A stretch of 64,000 bases of DNA from NCBI GenBank assembly GCA_014872785.1, contig WKFJ01000027.1:35554-99553 (forward strand). The letters are read 5' to 3'. The position numbers and the translations under genes were made by a program. Positions within the stretch are counted from its first letter, which is position 1. Each line of letters begins with the position of its first letter. The notes under the pieces are model-generated. The model did not search any database and had not been told where the DNA came from. It worked only from the letters and a program-made list of their open reading frames with translations. Of this stretch, positions 9,645 through 18,891 are shown piece by piece. The DNA comes from Alteromonadaceae bacterium (lineage in GTDB: Bacteria > Pseudomonadota > Gammaproteobacteria > Enterobacterales > Alteromonadaceae).

Positions 9645-10532
9645 TCAAGGTTCGTTTTGGGATAGTTGCATTTGTACATCCTGAAATAAAGACTGATACA
9701 TAGGCTGACGCCATTTACTCGCATGGCAAAGCAGATAAATCGATGATTCAATTTCCCAGTCTTGGATATTGAGTATTCCCACCTGCTTTTCCCTCTCATG
9801 TGCTCTGGCCACATGCATGGGCACTATGCCCAGACAGTTGGACAAGTGCACTAACCACAAAATTTCCTCAATATTTTCCACAACCCGCTCTCCCTCAAAA
9901 TTGGTGATGAGACCGGGTTTAAATGCCGCCACTTCAAACCGAGCGATATCAGCGATAGTGACTTTTTTCCCTTTTGCTCTTTGCCAAATCGGATGATTGG
10001 TAGCAGCAATGGCGACAATGTGCTCGTTATGTAAAAACTGGGCGTGAATTTCTTTTACCTTACCCGTGTGAAAGCTCAGCGCTAAATCCAGTTTATTACT
10101 TAACAACTGGTCAATGATCTCATTTGAACCAATTATTTGCGGTACAACAGTCAAGTCAGGCCTGTTATCTAACAAACGGCGCATTGAGCTCAAGAACTTA
10201 TTGCTATTATCAGACACCAGATGATCAACACACCCCAACCTGAGAATCTGCTTATCTGTTAGTCCCAAGGCTTTCTTGACCGTTTGTTGATGCTCTTGCA
10301 AAGTCAGCTGCAGATTTTTTGCAAGCGATAAGTATTCTTGTCCTGCTGCCGTCAAACGAAAGCCACTACGGCCTCTTTCACACAAGGTATGCCCAACTCG
10401 TACTTCGAGATCCGCTAGATACTTACTGATCGCAGGACAGGTTAACCCCAAGCGATTTTGTGCCGCAGAGAGCCCGCCCGCTTCCGCCACTGCAATAAAA
10501 ACATGCATATGTTTAATATCAATATCTTGCAT
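9645..10532 (-). CDS. LysR-family transcriptional regulator
   Basis: A 295-residue protein with an N-terminal winged helix-turn-helix (residues 4-62, HMHVFIAVAEAGGLSAAQNR, PAISKYLADLEVRVG) and a LysR substrate-binding domain (about 90-290). The linker helix carries the family features. It is transcribed away from the ACT-domain gene at 10644, and the 111-bp gap between them is palindromic and extremely AT-rich, so the neighbour pair is the likely target. The effector cannot be inferred. Confidence 0.92.
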   Translation of the reverse strand: MQDIDIKHMHVFIAVAEAGGLSAAQNRLGLTCPAISKYLADLEVRVGHTLCERGRSGFRLTAAGQEYLSLAKNLQLTLQEHQQTVKKALGLTDKQILRLGCVDHLVSDNSNKFLSSMRRLLDNRPDLTVVPQIIGSNEIIDQLLSNKLDLALSFHTGKVKEIHAQFLHNEHIVAIAATNHPIWQRAKGKKVTIADIARFEVAAFKPGLITNFEGERVVENIEEILWLVHLSNCLGIVPMHVARAHEREKQVGILNIQDWEIESSIYLLCHASKWRQPMYQSLFQDVQMQLSQNEP

Positions 10533-10540
10533 TGCAATTA

Positions 10541-10575
10541 CTTAATTTTTTATTAAGTTAATTTAATTAAATTAA
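10541..10575. promoter_or_regulatory. Palindromic operator region between LysR gene and ACT-domain gene
   Basis: Two adjacent perfect symmetric elements lie in the divergent promoter region: CTTAAT-N5-ATTAAG at 10541-10557 and the 18-bp perfect palindrome TTAATTTAATTAAATTAA at 10558-10575. LysR proteins typically bind dyads of the T-N11-A kind in this position. Part of the symmetry could simply reflect the AT bias of the region. Confidence 0.5.
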
Positions 10576-10643
10576 TATTTATTTAACTAAATAACAACTT
10601 AGAATGCCAAAACATGACTATTTGAATTGGGTATTAACAGACA

Positions 10644-11069
10644 ATGACCGGTATCACTGACCTTGCTATTTTGCTAGCAGAAATGACACCTAGCCTGGAT
10701 GAGGAGCGGTATGTCTTTCTCAGCTTGGAGGAGCAATCACTGACGCTACCAACAATAAAAATGAGTTTTGCCACAATTAAAGAATCTGAAGGTTGGACGT
10801 TAATCGTACCTGTCGACTCGGCTACGCAATCAGATAGCGCTGAACCAGCTTTATTTCAACGCATTGAGCTAAAAGTCAATTCAAGTTTAGAGGCCGTTGG
10901 CCTCACGGCAGCAGTGGCGACAACATTAGCGAAAGAAAACATCAGCGCGAACGTCGTTGCAGCCTATTTTCACGACCATATTTTTGTACCCGAGCAAGAT
11001 GCTTTAACGGCTCTCAAATGTCTGCAGAGACTCAGTGCACAAAGCCGTAATGGAGCCTTTGCTCTGTGA
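10644..11069 (+). CDS. ACT domain-containing protein (DUF2241/COG3602 type)
   Basis: A 141-residue soluble protein resembling the COG3602 family, with two ACT-like folds. The N-terminal part contains the conserved MTPSLDEERYVFLSL segment. The C-terminal part (about 66-130, RIELKVNSSLEAVGLTAAVA ... FHDHIFVPEQDA) matches the ACT_7 domain seen in small amino-acid-binding regulators. These proteins are thought to bind amino acids, but no reaction is known. Its stop codon overlaps the GTG start of the next gene (GTGA), so translation is coupled. It is divergent from a LysR gene that probably controls it. Confidence 0.8.
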   Translation: MTGITDLAILLAEMTPSLDEERYVFLSLEEQSLTLPTIKMSFATIKESEGWTLIVPVDSATQSDSAEPALFQRIELKVNSSLEAVGLTAAVATTLAKENISANVVAAYFHDHIFVPEQDALTALKCLQRLSAQSRNGAFAL

Positions 11070-11317
11070 CGCAAATAATTGGTTTTGTCGGTGTATTGTT
11101 GATTTTGGGCGCATTTTTTCTGGTGCAATTCGGTTTTATTTCCAGCCAGCAACGACGCTTCCCTAGTTTAAATTTATTAGGCTCACTAATGGTGCTTATC
11201 TCTCTTTTAGGATCACAGCAATACGCTGCGATGGTACTGGAGCTAGCTTGGGCTATTATTAGCGTAGCGGGTCTTATCACGACCACCCGCGCGCAAAAGA
11301 GACTGACACTGGGTTAG
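11066..11317 (+). CDS. Small three-helix inner-membrane protein (CBU_0592 type)
   Basis: 83 residues, almost wholly hydrophobic, with three predicted membrane segments (about 3-22, 33-49, 52-72). It begins with GTG at 11066 inside the stop of the ACT-domain gene (4-bp GTGA overlap), which argues for coupled translation and a joint role. It resembles the small CBU_0592-type membrane proteins of unknown function. Nothing in the sequence points to transport or catalysis. Confidence 0.75.
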   Translation: MTQIIGFVGVLLILGAFFLVQFGFISSQQRRFPSLNLLGSLMVLISLLGSQQYAAMVLELAWAIISVAGLITTTRAQKRLTLG

Positions 11318-11482
11318 CCAGTTCGTTAACTCTCTTCATCGGCTCTAATTCGCAACAACGTCTAGTTGAAAAAACGCAACGAGCCGATACCAGTAATTTC
11401 AGTAAGTCGATCACGACGAAGCTACCACACTTTATTGTGCAGACGCGCTTAGAAAGCGCTCACTGAATGCCTTACGTTACTG

Positions 11483-12568
11483 CTATTGCTTAATAAACTT
11501 GTCAGGCTCTGAAAAGAAGCTCACCAGCACTTTAACATTGGCATTGAGTTGATCGGTGACCCTGTCACCAAACAATCCCATCAATAGTTCAAGTTGGTCA
11601 CTGCCAGAGTGCCATATCATGCCCCATTTTTTCTCTTTCTCTCTATCGCAAGCCGTGACGTTTTCTTTGTCGAAGCAATCCCACAACCCGGGGTCGGTGG
11701 ACTGTGAGTAACCGTCAAAACCGTGCTTGCCGTTAATCGCAAAATTAGTGGTCTCTATGTAGGCAATGGGGACACCGTAACAAGCAAAAGGTTCATGATC
11801 GGACCATTCTCCAGTAACACCTTCAGGATAGCCTGGGAACGGCGGATGAATTTGATGAGCTTGCTCCATACCCAGTGTTTTTTGAGAAGCACTGAGCACG
11901 GCTTGGCGCATCCATGTTTCTGAAGAGTAACGGCTATTGTCGCCACCACACTTATAAGGCGTCGTGTGCGCACTGTGAACGTATAACTTGTCACCACCTG
12001 CAACGGTATCGAGGTTAATCATTCCCTTCAATCGCTCTATTTCACCGGGCTTATCATTGAGCATGGTCAGGTATTGACGCGAACCGACCTTACCAATTTC
12101 TTCGGCACCGAATGCGACAAATCTCACTGTGTAGGGCAGCGAGTCTAACTTGCTGAGTTGCTCAGCAACCGCTAACAAAACAGAGAGGCCAGCGCCGTTG
12201 TCCATCGCGCCGTGAGAACCTCGTTTTGACCCCGTTGAATCAAAGTGCGCGCCTAATACTAAGACCTTTTCGCTCTTGCCTTTTTTCTCAGCAATGATGT
12301 TTCTCGAGAGTAAAAACTTGTCTTTCTCTTTCAGAATAGGATGCTTGAAATCGTGTACCTCAACATCTAGCCCCATACGCGTAAATTGCGCTTTAACATA
12401 GTCTGCTGTTTGTTGTTCCTGTTCAGTCCCCGCTTCACGCGCACCAATGCCAGTTTCTGGTGACACCACATCGCGTAAAAAAGTTAACACGTCTTTACTT
12501 TGTGCTGCTGTGCTAAACGAAGCCATTAATAATGTGGCACATATTGCGTTTGACAGTTTGTTTCTCAC
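11483..12568 (-). CDS. Secreted M28-family zinc aminopeptidase
   Basis: A signal peptide (MRNKLSNAICATLLMASFSTAA) precedes an M28 peptidase domain. The co-catalytic zinc ligands can all be placed: His108 (LGAHFDSTG), Asp123 (AMDNGAGLSVLLA), Glu157 next to the general base Glu156 (FGAEEIG), Asp187 (INLDTVAGG) and His258 (WSDHEPF). Cys residues at 207, 262 and in CFDKENVTACDRE suggest disulfides, fitting periplasmic or extracellular use. Length 361 is close to family norm for a single-domain enzyme. The gene stands alone and is divergent from the LysE-type exporter. Confidence 0.92.
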   Translation of the reverse strand: MRNKLSNAICATLLMASFSTAAQSKDVLTFLRDVVSPETGIGAREAGTEQEQQTADYVKAQFTRMGLDVEVHDFKHPILKEKDKFLLSRNIIAEKKGKSEKVLVLGAHFDSTGSKRGSHGAMDNGAGLSVLLAVAEQLSKLDSLPYTVRFVAFGAEEIGKVGSRQYLTMLNDKPGEIERLKGMINLDTVAGGDKLYVHSAHTTPYKCGGDNSRYSSETWMRQAVLSASQKTLGMEQAHQIHPPFPGYPEGVTGEWSDHEPFACYGVPIAYIETTNFAINGKHGFDGYSQSTDPGLWDCFDKENVTACDREKEKKWGMIWHSGSDQLELLMGLFGDRVTDQLNANVKVLVSFFSEPDKFIKQ

Positions 12569-12715
12569 GATTTACCGCTCTTTTGATAATGTATTCTTGT
12601 GCAATTGAAGCACACACTTAAAAAGAACGAAAGATACAAGGCGATATCAGTCTCGACTGTGCTTACCAAAGCGACTGTCGTACAATGTTTAAACGCCATT
12701 TACACTGAGAGCAAC

Positions 12716-13354
12716 ATGCCAAGTATCGAAACTCTTATTACCTTTAGCCTTGCGGCCTTTTTACTGTGCGTTTCTCCTGGCCCGTCAAACTTGTACATCA
12801 TGGCTCGTAGTTTACGCCAGGGCTTTAAAGCAGGTTTTGCGGCCGCCTCCGGAATGGCAATTGGTTCATTTATTTATGTGGTGCTGTCGGCGCTAGGGCT
12901 GGCTGCCGTCTTCAAATACTCACCCACAGCGTTTTTAGTACTCAAGGTGATGGGCGCCCTGTATCTGATTTATCTCGGGATAACTTATCTGCGTAGCAAA
13001 GAACAGTCACCTCAAAGCGGGACTGCCGTGAATGTTGAAATAGCCAACAGCAAAATCTTCTATCAAAGCATTGTGGTTGAATTAACCAACCCCAAAACGG
13101 CTCTATTTTTTATGGCTTTTTTGCCCCAGTTTGTAGATGTTTCAGCGGGTAGTGTCACCAGTCAATTTCTCATATTAGGTGCCATTTACATGCTCATGGG
13201 TTTTTTGTGTGATCTGTTTTTCGCCGCGTTGTCATCCAAAATGGGCAGTTGGTTGAGCAACAACACGGCGTTGCTGCACAAACAAGACAAAATCTCTGGT
13301 TGCATTATGCTTGGGCTAGGCGCGTACTTAGGAGCACAAGAGCTGGTCAAATAA
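12716..13354 (+). CDS. LysE/RhtB-family amino acid exporter
   Basis: 212 residues with about six membrane segments and the family's N-terminal block (FLLCVSPGPSNLYIMARSLR, then GFAAASGMAIGSF). These transporters export amino acids such as homoserine, threonine or lysine. The start at 12716 gives the normal family length and has a GAGAG upstream. The longer frame from 12599 would add 39 residues that do not look like membrane protein. The central acidic/polar loop (about 112-135) is typical. Substrate unknown. Confidence 0.9.
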   Translation: MPSIETLITFSLAAFLLCVSPGPSNLYIMARSLRQGFKAGFAAASGMAIGSFIYVVLSALGLAAVFKYSPTAFLVLKVMGALYLIYLGITYLRSKEQSPQSGTAVNVEIANSKIFYQSIVVELTNPKTALFFMAFLPQFVDVSAGSVTSQFLILGAIYMLMGFLCDLFFAALSSKMGSWLSNNTALLHKQDKISGCIMLGLGAYLGAQELVK

Positions 13355-13466
13355 TTGTAAGAGGCGAACGGCAGAATATCATGGCTTGTCGTTTATTGAG
13401 CTTGCGCTTGTAGCCAATACTCAGATATTATTTGACAGTCGAACAATACTAATTACACCTCTTTAG

Positions 13467-13745
13467 ATGAGCCGAATAACGACAATCATATTGCTGCTTC
13501 TTTTAGGAGCGCTCCAATACCGACTCTGGTTCGGCAAACACAGTATTCCCGATTATCTGGCGCTAGAGAAATCCGTCGCTGAGCACAAGCAACACAATCG
13601 CAATTTAAAGCAGCGAAATAGTTTGCTAATCGCTGACATTCAAGACTTGAAGATTGGTGTCGAATCTATTGAAGAAAGAGCCCGCAATGAATTGGGTCTC
13701 GTTAAGCCAGGCGAAACCTTCTACCGAATCCTCCCAACCCCTTAG
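13467..13745 (+). CDS. ftsB: Cell division protein FtsB
   Basis: Short bitopic divisome protein: a membrane helix at residues 4-20 (ITTIILLLLLGALQYRLWFG), then a coiled coil to about residue 75 that pairs with FtsL, and the conserved ERARNELGLVKPGETFYRI tail that contacts FtsQ. Length 92 compares with 103 in E. coli. It is the first gene of the ftsB-ispD-ispF run with 11 bp to ispD, the standard order in gammaproteobacteria. Confidence 0.95.
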   Translation: MSRITTIILLLLLGALQYRLWFGKHSIPDYLALEKSVAEHKQHNRNLKQRNSLLIADIQDLKIGVESIEERARNELGLVKPGETFYRILPTP

Positions 13746-13756
13746 ATAAGGCCTCA

Positions 13757-14473
13757 ATGGAAGAGTCAAAAACAAGCTCAAACGCCACCTCAAGTTTCAC
13801 GGCGGTAATCCCAGCAGCCGGTATTGGCAGCAGGATGCAAAGTGATGTGCCTAAACAGTATTTGAAGATTTTAGACAGCACTATAATTGAACACACTATC
13901 GAACGCCTTATTCAGCACCCGCGAATTGATCAGATTGTCGTTGCCCTGCACCCAGATGACGCGGTATTTAACACCCTACCAATTGCAAAGAATGATTGGT
14001 TAACCTGCGTGGTCGGTGGTAACAACCGATGTGATTCGGTACTCAACGGATTACAAATATGCCAAAGTGAGTGGGTACTGGTGCATGATGCCGCACGCCC
14101 TTGCGTAAGATTAGCTGACATAGAAAAGCTGTTGGCACTCGCGAATACGGGCACCGGTGGCATTTTGGCTCGCAAAGCCACAGATACGATGAAACGTGCT
14201 TTACCACAACGCGAGACGGTTGATAAAACCGAAGATAGAAATTCGCTTTGGCACGCACTGACACCGCAGTTTTTTCCAACGGTTCAATTGCGTGATGCGC
14301 TTAACGCTTGCGCTCAGGGCGGACTGACCGTAACCGATGAAGCCTCCGCCATTGAACAAACCGGTGGTACAGTTACCTTAGTTGAAGGCGCGATTGATAA
14401 CATTAAGGTGACTTTACCTTTAGATTTGGCATTAGCAGAATTTTATTTAACCCAGCAGAGTAAAGAGCAATGA
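13757..14473 (+). CDS. ispD: 2-C-methyl-D-erythritol 4-phosphate cytidylyltransferase
   Basis: Third enzyme of the MEP isoprenoid pathway, joining CMP from CTP to methylerythritol phosphate. The CTP-binding loop is [20 protein letters not shown] (about 16-35). [16 protein letters not shown] and [10 protein letters not shown] are the usual family blocks. Length 238 compares with 236 in E. coli; the first 13 residues are a variable extension. The stop overlaps the ispF start (ATGA). Confidence 0.97.
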   Translation: MEESKTSSNATSSFTAVIPAAGIGSRMQSDVPKQYLKILDSTIIEHTIERLIQHPRIDQIVVALHPDDAVFNTLPIAKNDWLTCVVGGNNRCDSVLNGLQICQSEWVLVHDAARPCVRLADIEKLLALANTGTGGILARKATDTMKRALPQRETVDKTEDRNSLWHALTPQFFPTVQLRDALNACAQGGLTVTDEASAIEQTGGTVTLVEGAIDNIKVTLPLDLALAEFYLTQQSKEQ

Positions 14474-14946
14474 TAAGAATTGGTCACGGCTATGACGTGC
14501 ATAAATTTGGCGGCGCAGGTCCTATCATCATCGGTGGTGTCGAGATTGAGTATGCACAAGGATTACTAGCACATTCAGATGGTGACGTATTATTACACGA
14601 GATATGCGACGCCATTTTAGGTGCCATGGCACTGGGTGATATTGGACATCACTTTCCAGACACAGATGCAAAATATGAAAATGCCGACAGTGTTGAGCTA
14701 CTTAAAAATGTGTACGCGTTAGCAAAACAAAAGTCTTGGGTACTTGGCAACTTAGATAGCACCATCGTCGCTCAAGCTCCAAAAATGGCGCCTCATATCG
14801 CGCAAATGCGACAAAACATCGCTGAAGCTTTAGAGGTGAGCGTTGACCAAATCAACGTTAAAGCCACGACAACAGAAAAATTGGGATTCACCGGACGCAA
14901 AGAAGGCATTGGCTGTCATGCTGTCGTCTTGCTAACCAAAGCTTAG
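14470..14946 (+). CDS. ispF: 2-C-methyl-D-erythritol 2,4-cyclodiphosphate synthase
   Basis: Fifth MEP-pathway enzyme, cyclising the CDP-methylerythritol phosphate with loss of CMP. The zinc ligands Asp9, His11 and His43 are present ([29 protein letters not shown]), as are GDIGHHFPD and the C-terminal [17 protein letters not shown]. Length 158 matches the family. It overlaps ispD by 4 bp and is followed 15 bp later by truD. Confidence 0.97.
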   Translation: MIRIGHGYDVHKFGGAGPIIIGGVEIEYAQGLLAHSDGDVLLHEICDAILGAMALGDIGHHFPDTDAKYENADSVELLKNVYALAKQKSWVLGNLDSTIVAQAPKMAPHIAQMRQNIAEALEVSVDQINVKATTTEKLGFTGRKEGIGCHAVVLLTKA

Positions 14947-14961
14947 GATCGAATCAAGCCA

Positions 14962-16011
14962 TTGGAAAACCTTCACACTCTTGATTGGGCATATCTGCAT
15001 GGTGTGCCTAATTCCAGCGCTACATTAAAAGCACACACGGATAATTTTCAGGTTGCCGAAACACTGTCTTTTACCCCTACAGGAGAAGGCGAACATACCT
15101 ATTTGTTTATCGAAAAAGTGGGATTAAACACCGGTTATGTCGCCCAATGTTTAGCTAAACACTTCGGTATCAGCGAGGTAAAAGTTGGCTTTGCTGGACG
15201 CAAAGACAAGCACGCACGAACACAGCAATGGTTTTCTGTGCAATCGAAAAACATCTCGCAAACGCAGATTGAGCAATTTCAACTGGAGGGAACGTCGGTA
15301 CTCGATGTCACAAGACATGCTAAAAAGCTGCAAACTGGCGCTATTAAATCTAACCAGTTTGAAATATTACTCACGGATTTAAGTCCCGACTCAGAATTGG
15401 AGTCCAGGCTACAACAAGTAGCAACAAGTGGCGTCCCTAATTATTTTGGCCAGCAACGCTTTGGCATGATTTACGACGACAACACGTTCAGCAATCTAAA
15501 ATTAGCAGAAAGGCTTATCGCTGGTGAAACTATCAAGAAACGAGAAAAACGCTCGCTCGCGATATCGGCATTGCGTTCTTGGTTGTTTAACCAGTTTGTA
15601 TCAAAACGCATTTCCACACCTAACTTTCTCCATCCGCAACAGGGTGACGTGTTTAATCTTGCGGGAAGTAATAGCTTTTTTGTCGCCGACGATATTGATG
15701 CAAGCATTGTTGAAAGAGTGAAAAAAAGAGATATTACCCTAGCCGCACCACTGTGGGGCTTGGGAGATTTAAAAAGTAAGCACTTACCACTAGAATTTGA
15801 AAAAGAAGTCGTATCGAGATATCCAGAAATCGCAAAGACTCTGGAATCACTTGGACTAAAACAAGAACGCAGAGCACTATTTCTGTTTCCCCAAGACTTC
15901 GAATACGAGATAAACAATAATGCATTATTATTGCGATTTAGCCTGCCAAAAGGTTGTTTTGCAACGTCAGTCATAAGAGAATTAGTGGCATTGAATGCCC
16001 TGCCCCATTAG
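14962..16011 (+). CDS. truD: tRNA pseudouridine(13) synthase TruD
   Basis: Makes pseudouridine 13 in tRNA-Glu. The catalytic Asp82 lies in VGFAGRKDKHARTQQWFS, and the TruD block VPNYFGQQRFG is present. 349 residues, the same as E. coli. The start must be the TTG at 14962: no in-frame ATG exists before the conserved WAYLHGVPNSSATLKAHTDN, and E. coli TruD aligns from the same place. AGGA at 14945-14948 is a rather distant ribosome site. It lies between ispF and surE, the usual position. Confidence 0.95.
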   Translation: MENLHTLDWAYLHGVPNSSATLKAHTDNFQVAETLSFTPTGEGEHTYLFIEKVGLNTGYVAQCLAKHFGISEVKVGFAGRKDKHARTQQWFSVQSKNISQTQIEQFQLEGTSVLDVTRHAKKLQTGAIKSNQFEILLTDLSPDSELESRLQQVATSGVPNYFGQQRFGMIYDDNTFSNLKLAERLIAGETIKKREKRSLAISALRSWLFNQFVSKRISTPNFLHPQQGDVFNLAGSNSFFVADDIDASIVERVKKRDITLAAPLWGLGDLKSKHLPLEFEKEVVSRYPEIAKTLESLGLKQERRALFLFPQDFEYEINNNALLLRFSLPKGCFATSVIRELVALNALPH

Positions 16012-16036
16012 CGGCGAATTAACCGAGGAAAGTAGT

Positions 16037-16783
16037 TTGAAAATCCTGATCTCCAACGATGACAGTGTTTTCGCGAAAGGACTTAAAGTGCTGCATCAAA
16101 CTGTGTCACAAGAGCACGATTGCATCGTAGTAGCACCAGATCGCAATTGCAGCGGCGCCAGTAATGCCTTGTCGCTTATGAACCCATTGCGAATAAGCAA
16201 AATGGACAACGGGTTCTATTCGGTCAATGGGACACCATCAGACTGTGTACATTTAGCACTAAACTGTTTTATGGAAGAAGAACCACAGTTGGTAATATCG
16301 GGGATCAATCACGGGCCTAACCTAGGTGACGACGTTATTTACTCAGGTACTGTTGCAGCGGCAACTGAAGGTCGTTACATGGGCTTTCCCGCGATTGCCG
16401 TGTCGCTTGCAAACAAACACGGCGAGCACTTCGACACCGCCGCCAAAGTGGTATTGGAAGTCGTAAATCACCTAATTGAACACCCTTTACCAGCCGATCA
16501 GATACTGAATATTAATGTGCCAGATATTCCGTATGAGCATCTCAGAGGCATTCAAGTTACCCGACAAGGGAGACGCCACAAATCAGAGTCAATGGTAAAA
16601 TCGGAAGATGCCTTTGGTAGGGAAATCTATTGGTATGGCAAAGTAGGCACTGAGCAGGATGCCGGGGAAGGCACAGACTTTTATGCCGTTGCCAATAACT
16701 ATTGCTCGGTTACGCCTTTGAGCGTTGATATGACGGCTTACCAAAGCCTAGACACAATGAAAAATTGGATAGAAAAACTATAA
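16037..16783 (+). CDS. surE: 5'/3'-nucleotidase SurE
   Basis: Metal-dependent nucleoside monophosphate phosphatase linked to stationary-phase survival. The N-terminus MKILISNDDSVFAKGLKVL carries the metal-binding Asp8/Asp9; GTPSDCVHLAL and SGINHGPNLGDDVIYSGTVA are the other family blocks. I place the start at TTG 16037 because it follows a strong GAGGA (16025-16029, 7 nt away) and gives the family N-terminus; an ATG at 15995 would add 14 unrelated residues and overlap truD. 248 residues against 253 in E. coli. Confidence 0.95.
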   Translation: MKILISNDDSVFAKGLKVLHQTVSQEHDCIVVAPDRNCSGASNALSLMNPLRISKMDNGFYSVNGTPSDCVHLALNCFMEEEPQLVISGINHGPNLGDDVIYSGTVAAATEGRYMGFPAIAVSLANKHGEHFDTAAKVVLEVVNHLIEHPLPADQILNINVPDIPYEHLRGIQVTRQGRRHKSESMVKSEDAFGREIYWYGKVGTEQDAGEGTDFYAVANNYCSVTPLSVDMTAYQSLDTMKNWIEKL

Positions 16784-16785
16784 AT

Positions 16786-17424
16786 ATGTTATCAGTCTCA
16801 CGACGAGGCGAGTCACTCGCTCAACAGCTACACAACGAAGGTATCAGCAATACAGATGTGCTCAAAGCAATTGCGAGCACGCCTAGAGAAATGTTTCTGC
16901 CTGAAGCACTCCAGCACAAAGCGTATCAGAATACCGCATTACCCATAGGCTTGGGGCAGACTATTTCGCAACCTTACATAGTTGCAAGAATGACGGAACT
17001 GCTTTTAGAAATTATCCCAAGCAATGCGAAAATTTTAGAGATCGGCACGGGCTCGGGTTACCAAACCGCTATTTTAGCGCAACTTTTTAGTGAAATATTT
17101 TCGGTTGAACGCATCAAGAGTCTACAGTTCCAAGCTAAAAGACGTTTACAGAAGTTAGATTTACACAACGTAAAAATGAAGCACGGAGATGGTTGGGAAG
17201 GCTGGACCAGTAAAGGCCCGTATGACGCTATTATTGTTACTGCAGCGGCGAAGCACTTACCAAAAATGTTACTTACTCAACTCAGCGAGCAAGGTACACT
17301 AGTTATTCCGATTGGCACCGAAGCGCAAAAATTACAGATGTTTACTCGTTCAGAGGAAGGATTTAACGAGAAAACCATCGAACAAGTAAGATTCGTTCCA
17401 TTGGTCCCCGGAGATTTACAGTGA
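16786..17424 (+). CDS. pcm: Protein-L-isoaspartate O-methyltransferase
   Basis: Repairs isoaspartyl damage in aged proteins using S-adenosylmethionine. The SAM site is ILEIGTGSGYQTAILAQL, and LPIGLGQTISQPYIVARMTE is the family block. The start at ATG 16786 aligns MLSVSRRGESL with the E. coli N-terminus (MVSRRVQALL); an in-frame TTG at 16765 lies within surE and has no ribosome site. 212 residues against 208 in E. coli. It starts 2 bp after surE and ends overlapping the next gene by GTGA. Confidence 0.95.
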   Translation: MLSVSRRGESLAQQLHNEGISNTDVLKAIASTPREMFLPEALQHKAYQNTALPIGLGQTISQPYIVARMTELLLEIIPSNAKILEIGTGSGYQTAILAQLFSEIFSVERIKSLQFQAKRRLQKLDLHNVKMKHGDGWEGWTSKGPYDAIIVTAAAKHLPKMLLTQLSEQGTLVIPIGTEAQKLQMFTRSEEGFNEKTIEQVRFVPLVPGDLQ

Positions 17425-18002
17425 AGCTATTTCAATATTGCTATGACCTTGGCATGAAGTGGGCTAAACACGATAAGGCTCCTTGGTACTTATCGACTAT
17501 GAGCTTTGCAGAATCGGTGTTTTTCCCGGTTCCACCAGACGTGATGCTAGCGCCTATGGCTTTGGCAAAACCAGAAAGAGCCTGGTTCTACGCCGCGATA
17601 ACGACACTGGGTTCAGTCCTTGGCGGTATGTTAGGGTTTCTACTAGGCTGGTTTGCTTTCGACGGTTATATACAACCGCTTATTATCGAGTTGGGTTATG
17701 AAAGTAAGTTGGATATGGCAATCCAATGGTTTCAGGACTACGGCATCTGGGTCATCTTCTTAGCGGGTTTTACTCCGATACCCTACAAGATATTCACTAT
17801 CACCGCAGGTATGCTGCACATGGCGTTTATCCCCTTTGTCATTACCTCTTTGGTTGGTCGCTCTGCGAGGTTCTTTTTAGTGGCCGGATTGATGAAATGG
17901 GGAGGCGCACCATTTGAAGAAAAGCTGCGGAAACATATTGATACCGTTGGATGGATTGTCATCGCCCTCGCGACCACCCTATATTTTACCCTAAAACACT
18001 AA
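17421..18002 (+). CDS. yqaA: YqaA-family DedA/SNARE-associated membrane protein
   Basis: 193-residue inner-membrane protein of the DedA-like superfamily, with about four to five membrane segments. Family features include ESVFFPVPPDVMLAPMALAK and GFTPIPYKIFTITAGMLHM, the two re-entrant loop regions. It begins with GTG overlapping the pcm stop (GTGA), and sits between pcm and nlpD as in many marine gammaproteobacteria. Relatives in the superfamily are lipid carriers or scramblases; the role of this branch is not established. Confidence 0.88.
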   Translation: MKLFQYCYDLGMKWAKHDKAPWYLSTMSFAESVFFPVPPDVMLAPMALAKPERAWFYAAITTLGSVLGGMLGFLLGWFAFDGYIQPLIIELGYESKLDMAIQWFQDYGIWVIFLAGFTPIPYKIFTITAGMLHMAFIPFVITSLVGRSARFFLVAGLMKWGGAPFEEKLRKHIDTVGWIVIALATTLYFTLKH

Positions 18003-18015
18003 TTCGGGATTAATA

Positions 18016-18816
18016 ATGACACGAACTTACACCACCATTATTTTGTGTCTTTTATTTACCGTTGGATGTTCCTCAAACACAGGCCCCGCGCCGGTCACAA
18101 AACTAAATACACACAAAGATTATTCGGAGATAAAAAGAGGCTCGCTTAAAGCAAAAAAATATATCGTCAAAAAAGGTGACACTTTGTACTCAATTTCTTG
18201 GGAATCAGGTTTAGATTTTCGAGAATTAGCAACCATAAATAATATCGCAGAGCCTTATCAAATCTACCCTGGACAGGAGTTGGCTTTACAAGCGTCAAAA
18301 ACTCGGCGCGACAAAAAGTTAAGCACTTCTTCAACAACACGGACAAAAAAGCAGGCAAATCAAACAGTTGACCCTCCAAAAAAGCAGGCGTATGGTGGTC
18401 TTAACACGACGCAGAAAGCAGCTTCCACGGGCTTTCCCAAGGCGGTGAGAAAATGGCAGTGGCCAACAACAGGCAAAGTCGCTTCTCCGTTCTCTGCTAG
18501 TGAAGTAAGGAATAAAGGAATTACCATCAGCAATAAACGTGGCAGTGCAGTAGTCGCCGCAGCAGATGGCAAAGTTGTGTATATGGGAAGAGCTTTACGC
18601 GGTTACGGAAACTTGATAATTGTCAAACACACCGAAACCTACCTAAGCGCATACGCTCATACACAGAATATTAAAGTTAAGGAACAACAATGGGTTAAGG
18701 CGGGACAGCAAATAGCCCAAATGGGGAGCAACGACTCCGGAGATGTCTTACTGCACTTCGAGATAAGGTACAGAGGAAAATCCGTAGACCCACTGCGTTA
18801 CTTACCCAAAAGATAA
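18016..18816 (+). CDS. nlpD: NlpD-type LysM/M23 lipoprotein, amidase activator
   Basis: Lipoprotein with lipobox Cys18 (LLFTVGC|SS), one LysM peptidoglycan-binding domain (about 53-95, KKYIVKKGDTLYSISWESGL) and a C-terminal M23/LytM fold. Metal ligands are replaced (NKGITIS where active enzymes have HxGxD; LLHFEI instead of HLHFEI), as in NlpD and EnvC, which activate cell-wall amidases (AmiC for NlpD) without cutting. The tail HFEIRYRGKSVDPLRYLPKR is typical NlpD. At 266 residues it is shorter than E. coli NlpD (379), having one LysM and a short linker. rpoS follows; in E. coli the main rpoS promoter lies inside nlpD. Confidence 0.93.
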   Translation: MTRTYTTIILCLLFTVGCSSNTGPAPVTKLNTHKDYSEIKRGSLKAKKYIVKKGDTLYSISWESGLDFRELATINNIAEPYQIYPGQELALQASKTRRDKKLSTSSTTRTKKQANQTVDPPKKQAYGGLNTTQKAASTGFPKAVRKWQWPTTGKVASPFSASEVRNKGITISNKRGSAVVAAADGKVVYMGRALRGYGNLIIVKHTETYLSAYAHTQNIKVKEQQWVKAGQQIAQMGSNDSGDVLLHFEIRYRGKSVDPLRYLPKR

Positions 18817-18891
18817 TAATAACAATAAATAATAACAATAATGAATGGCGTGGGATAGGTATAACAAGTAATCCATGTAGGAGATTCACTC

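Noticed and set aside
16765..17424. Longer pcm reading from TTG 16765
   Set aside because: It lies inside surE, has no ribosome site, and the family N-terminus matches ATG 16786.
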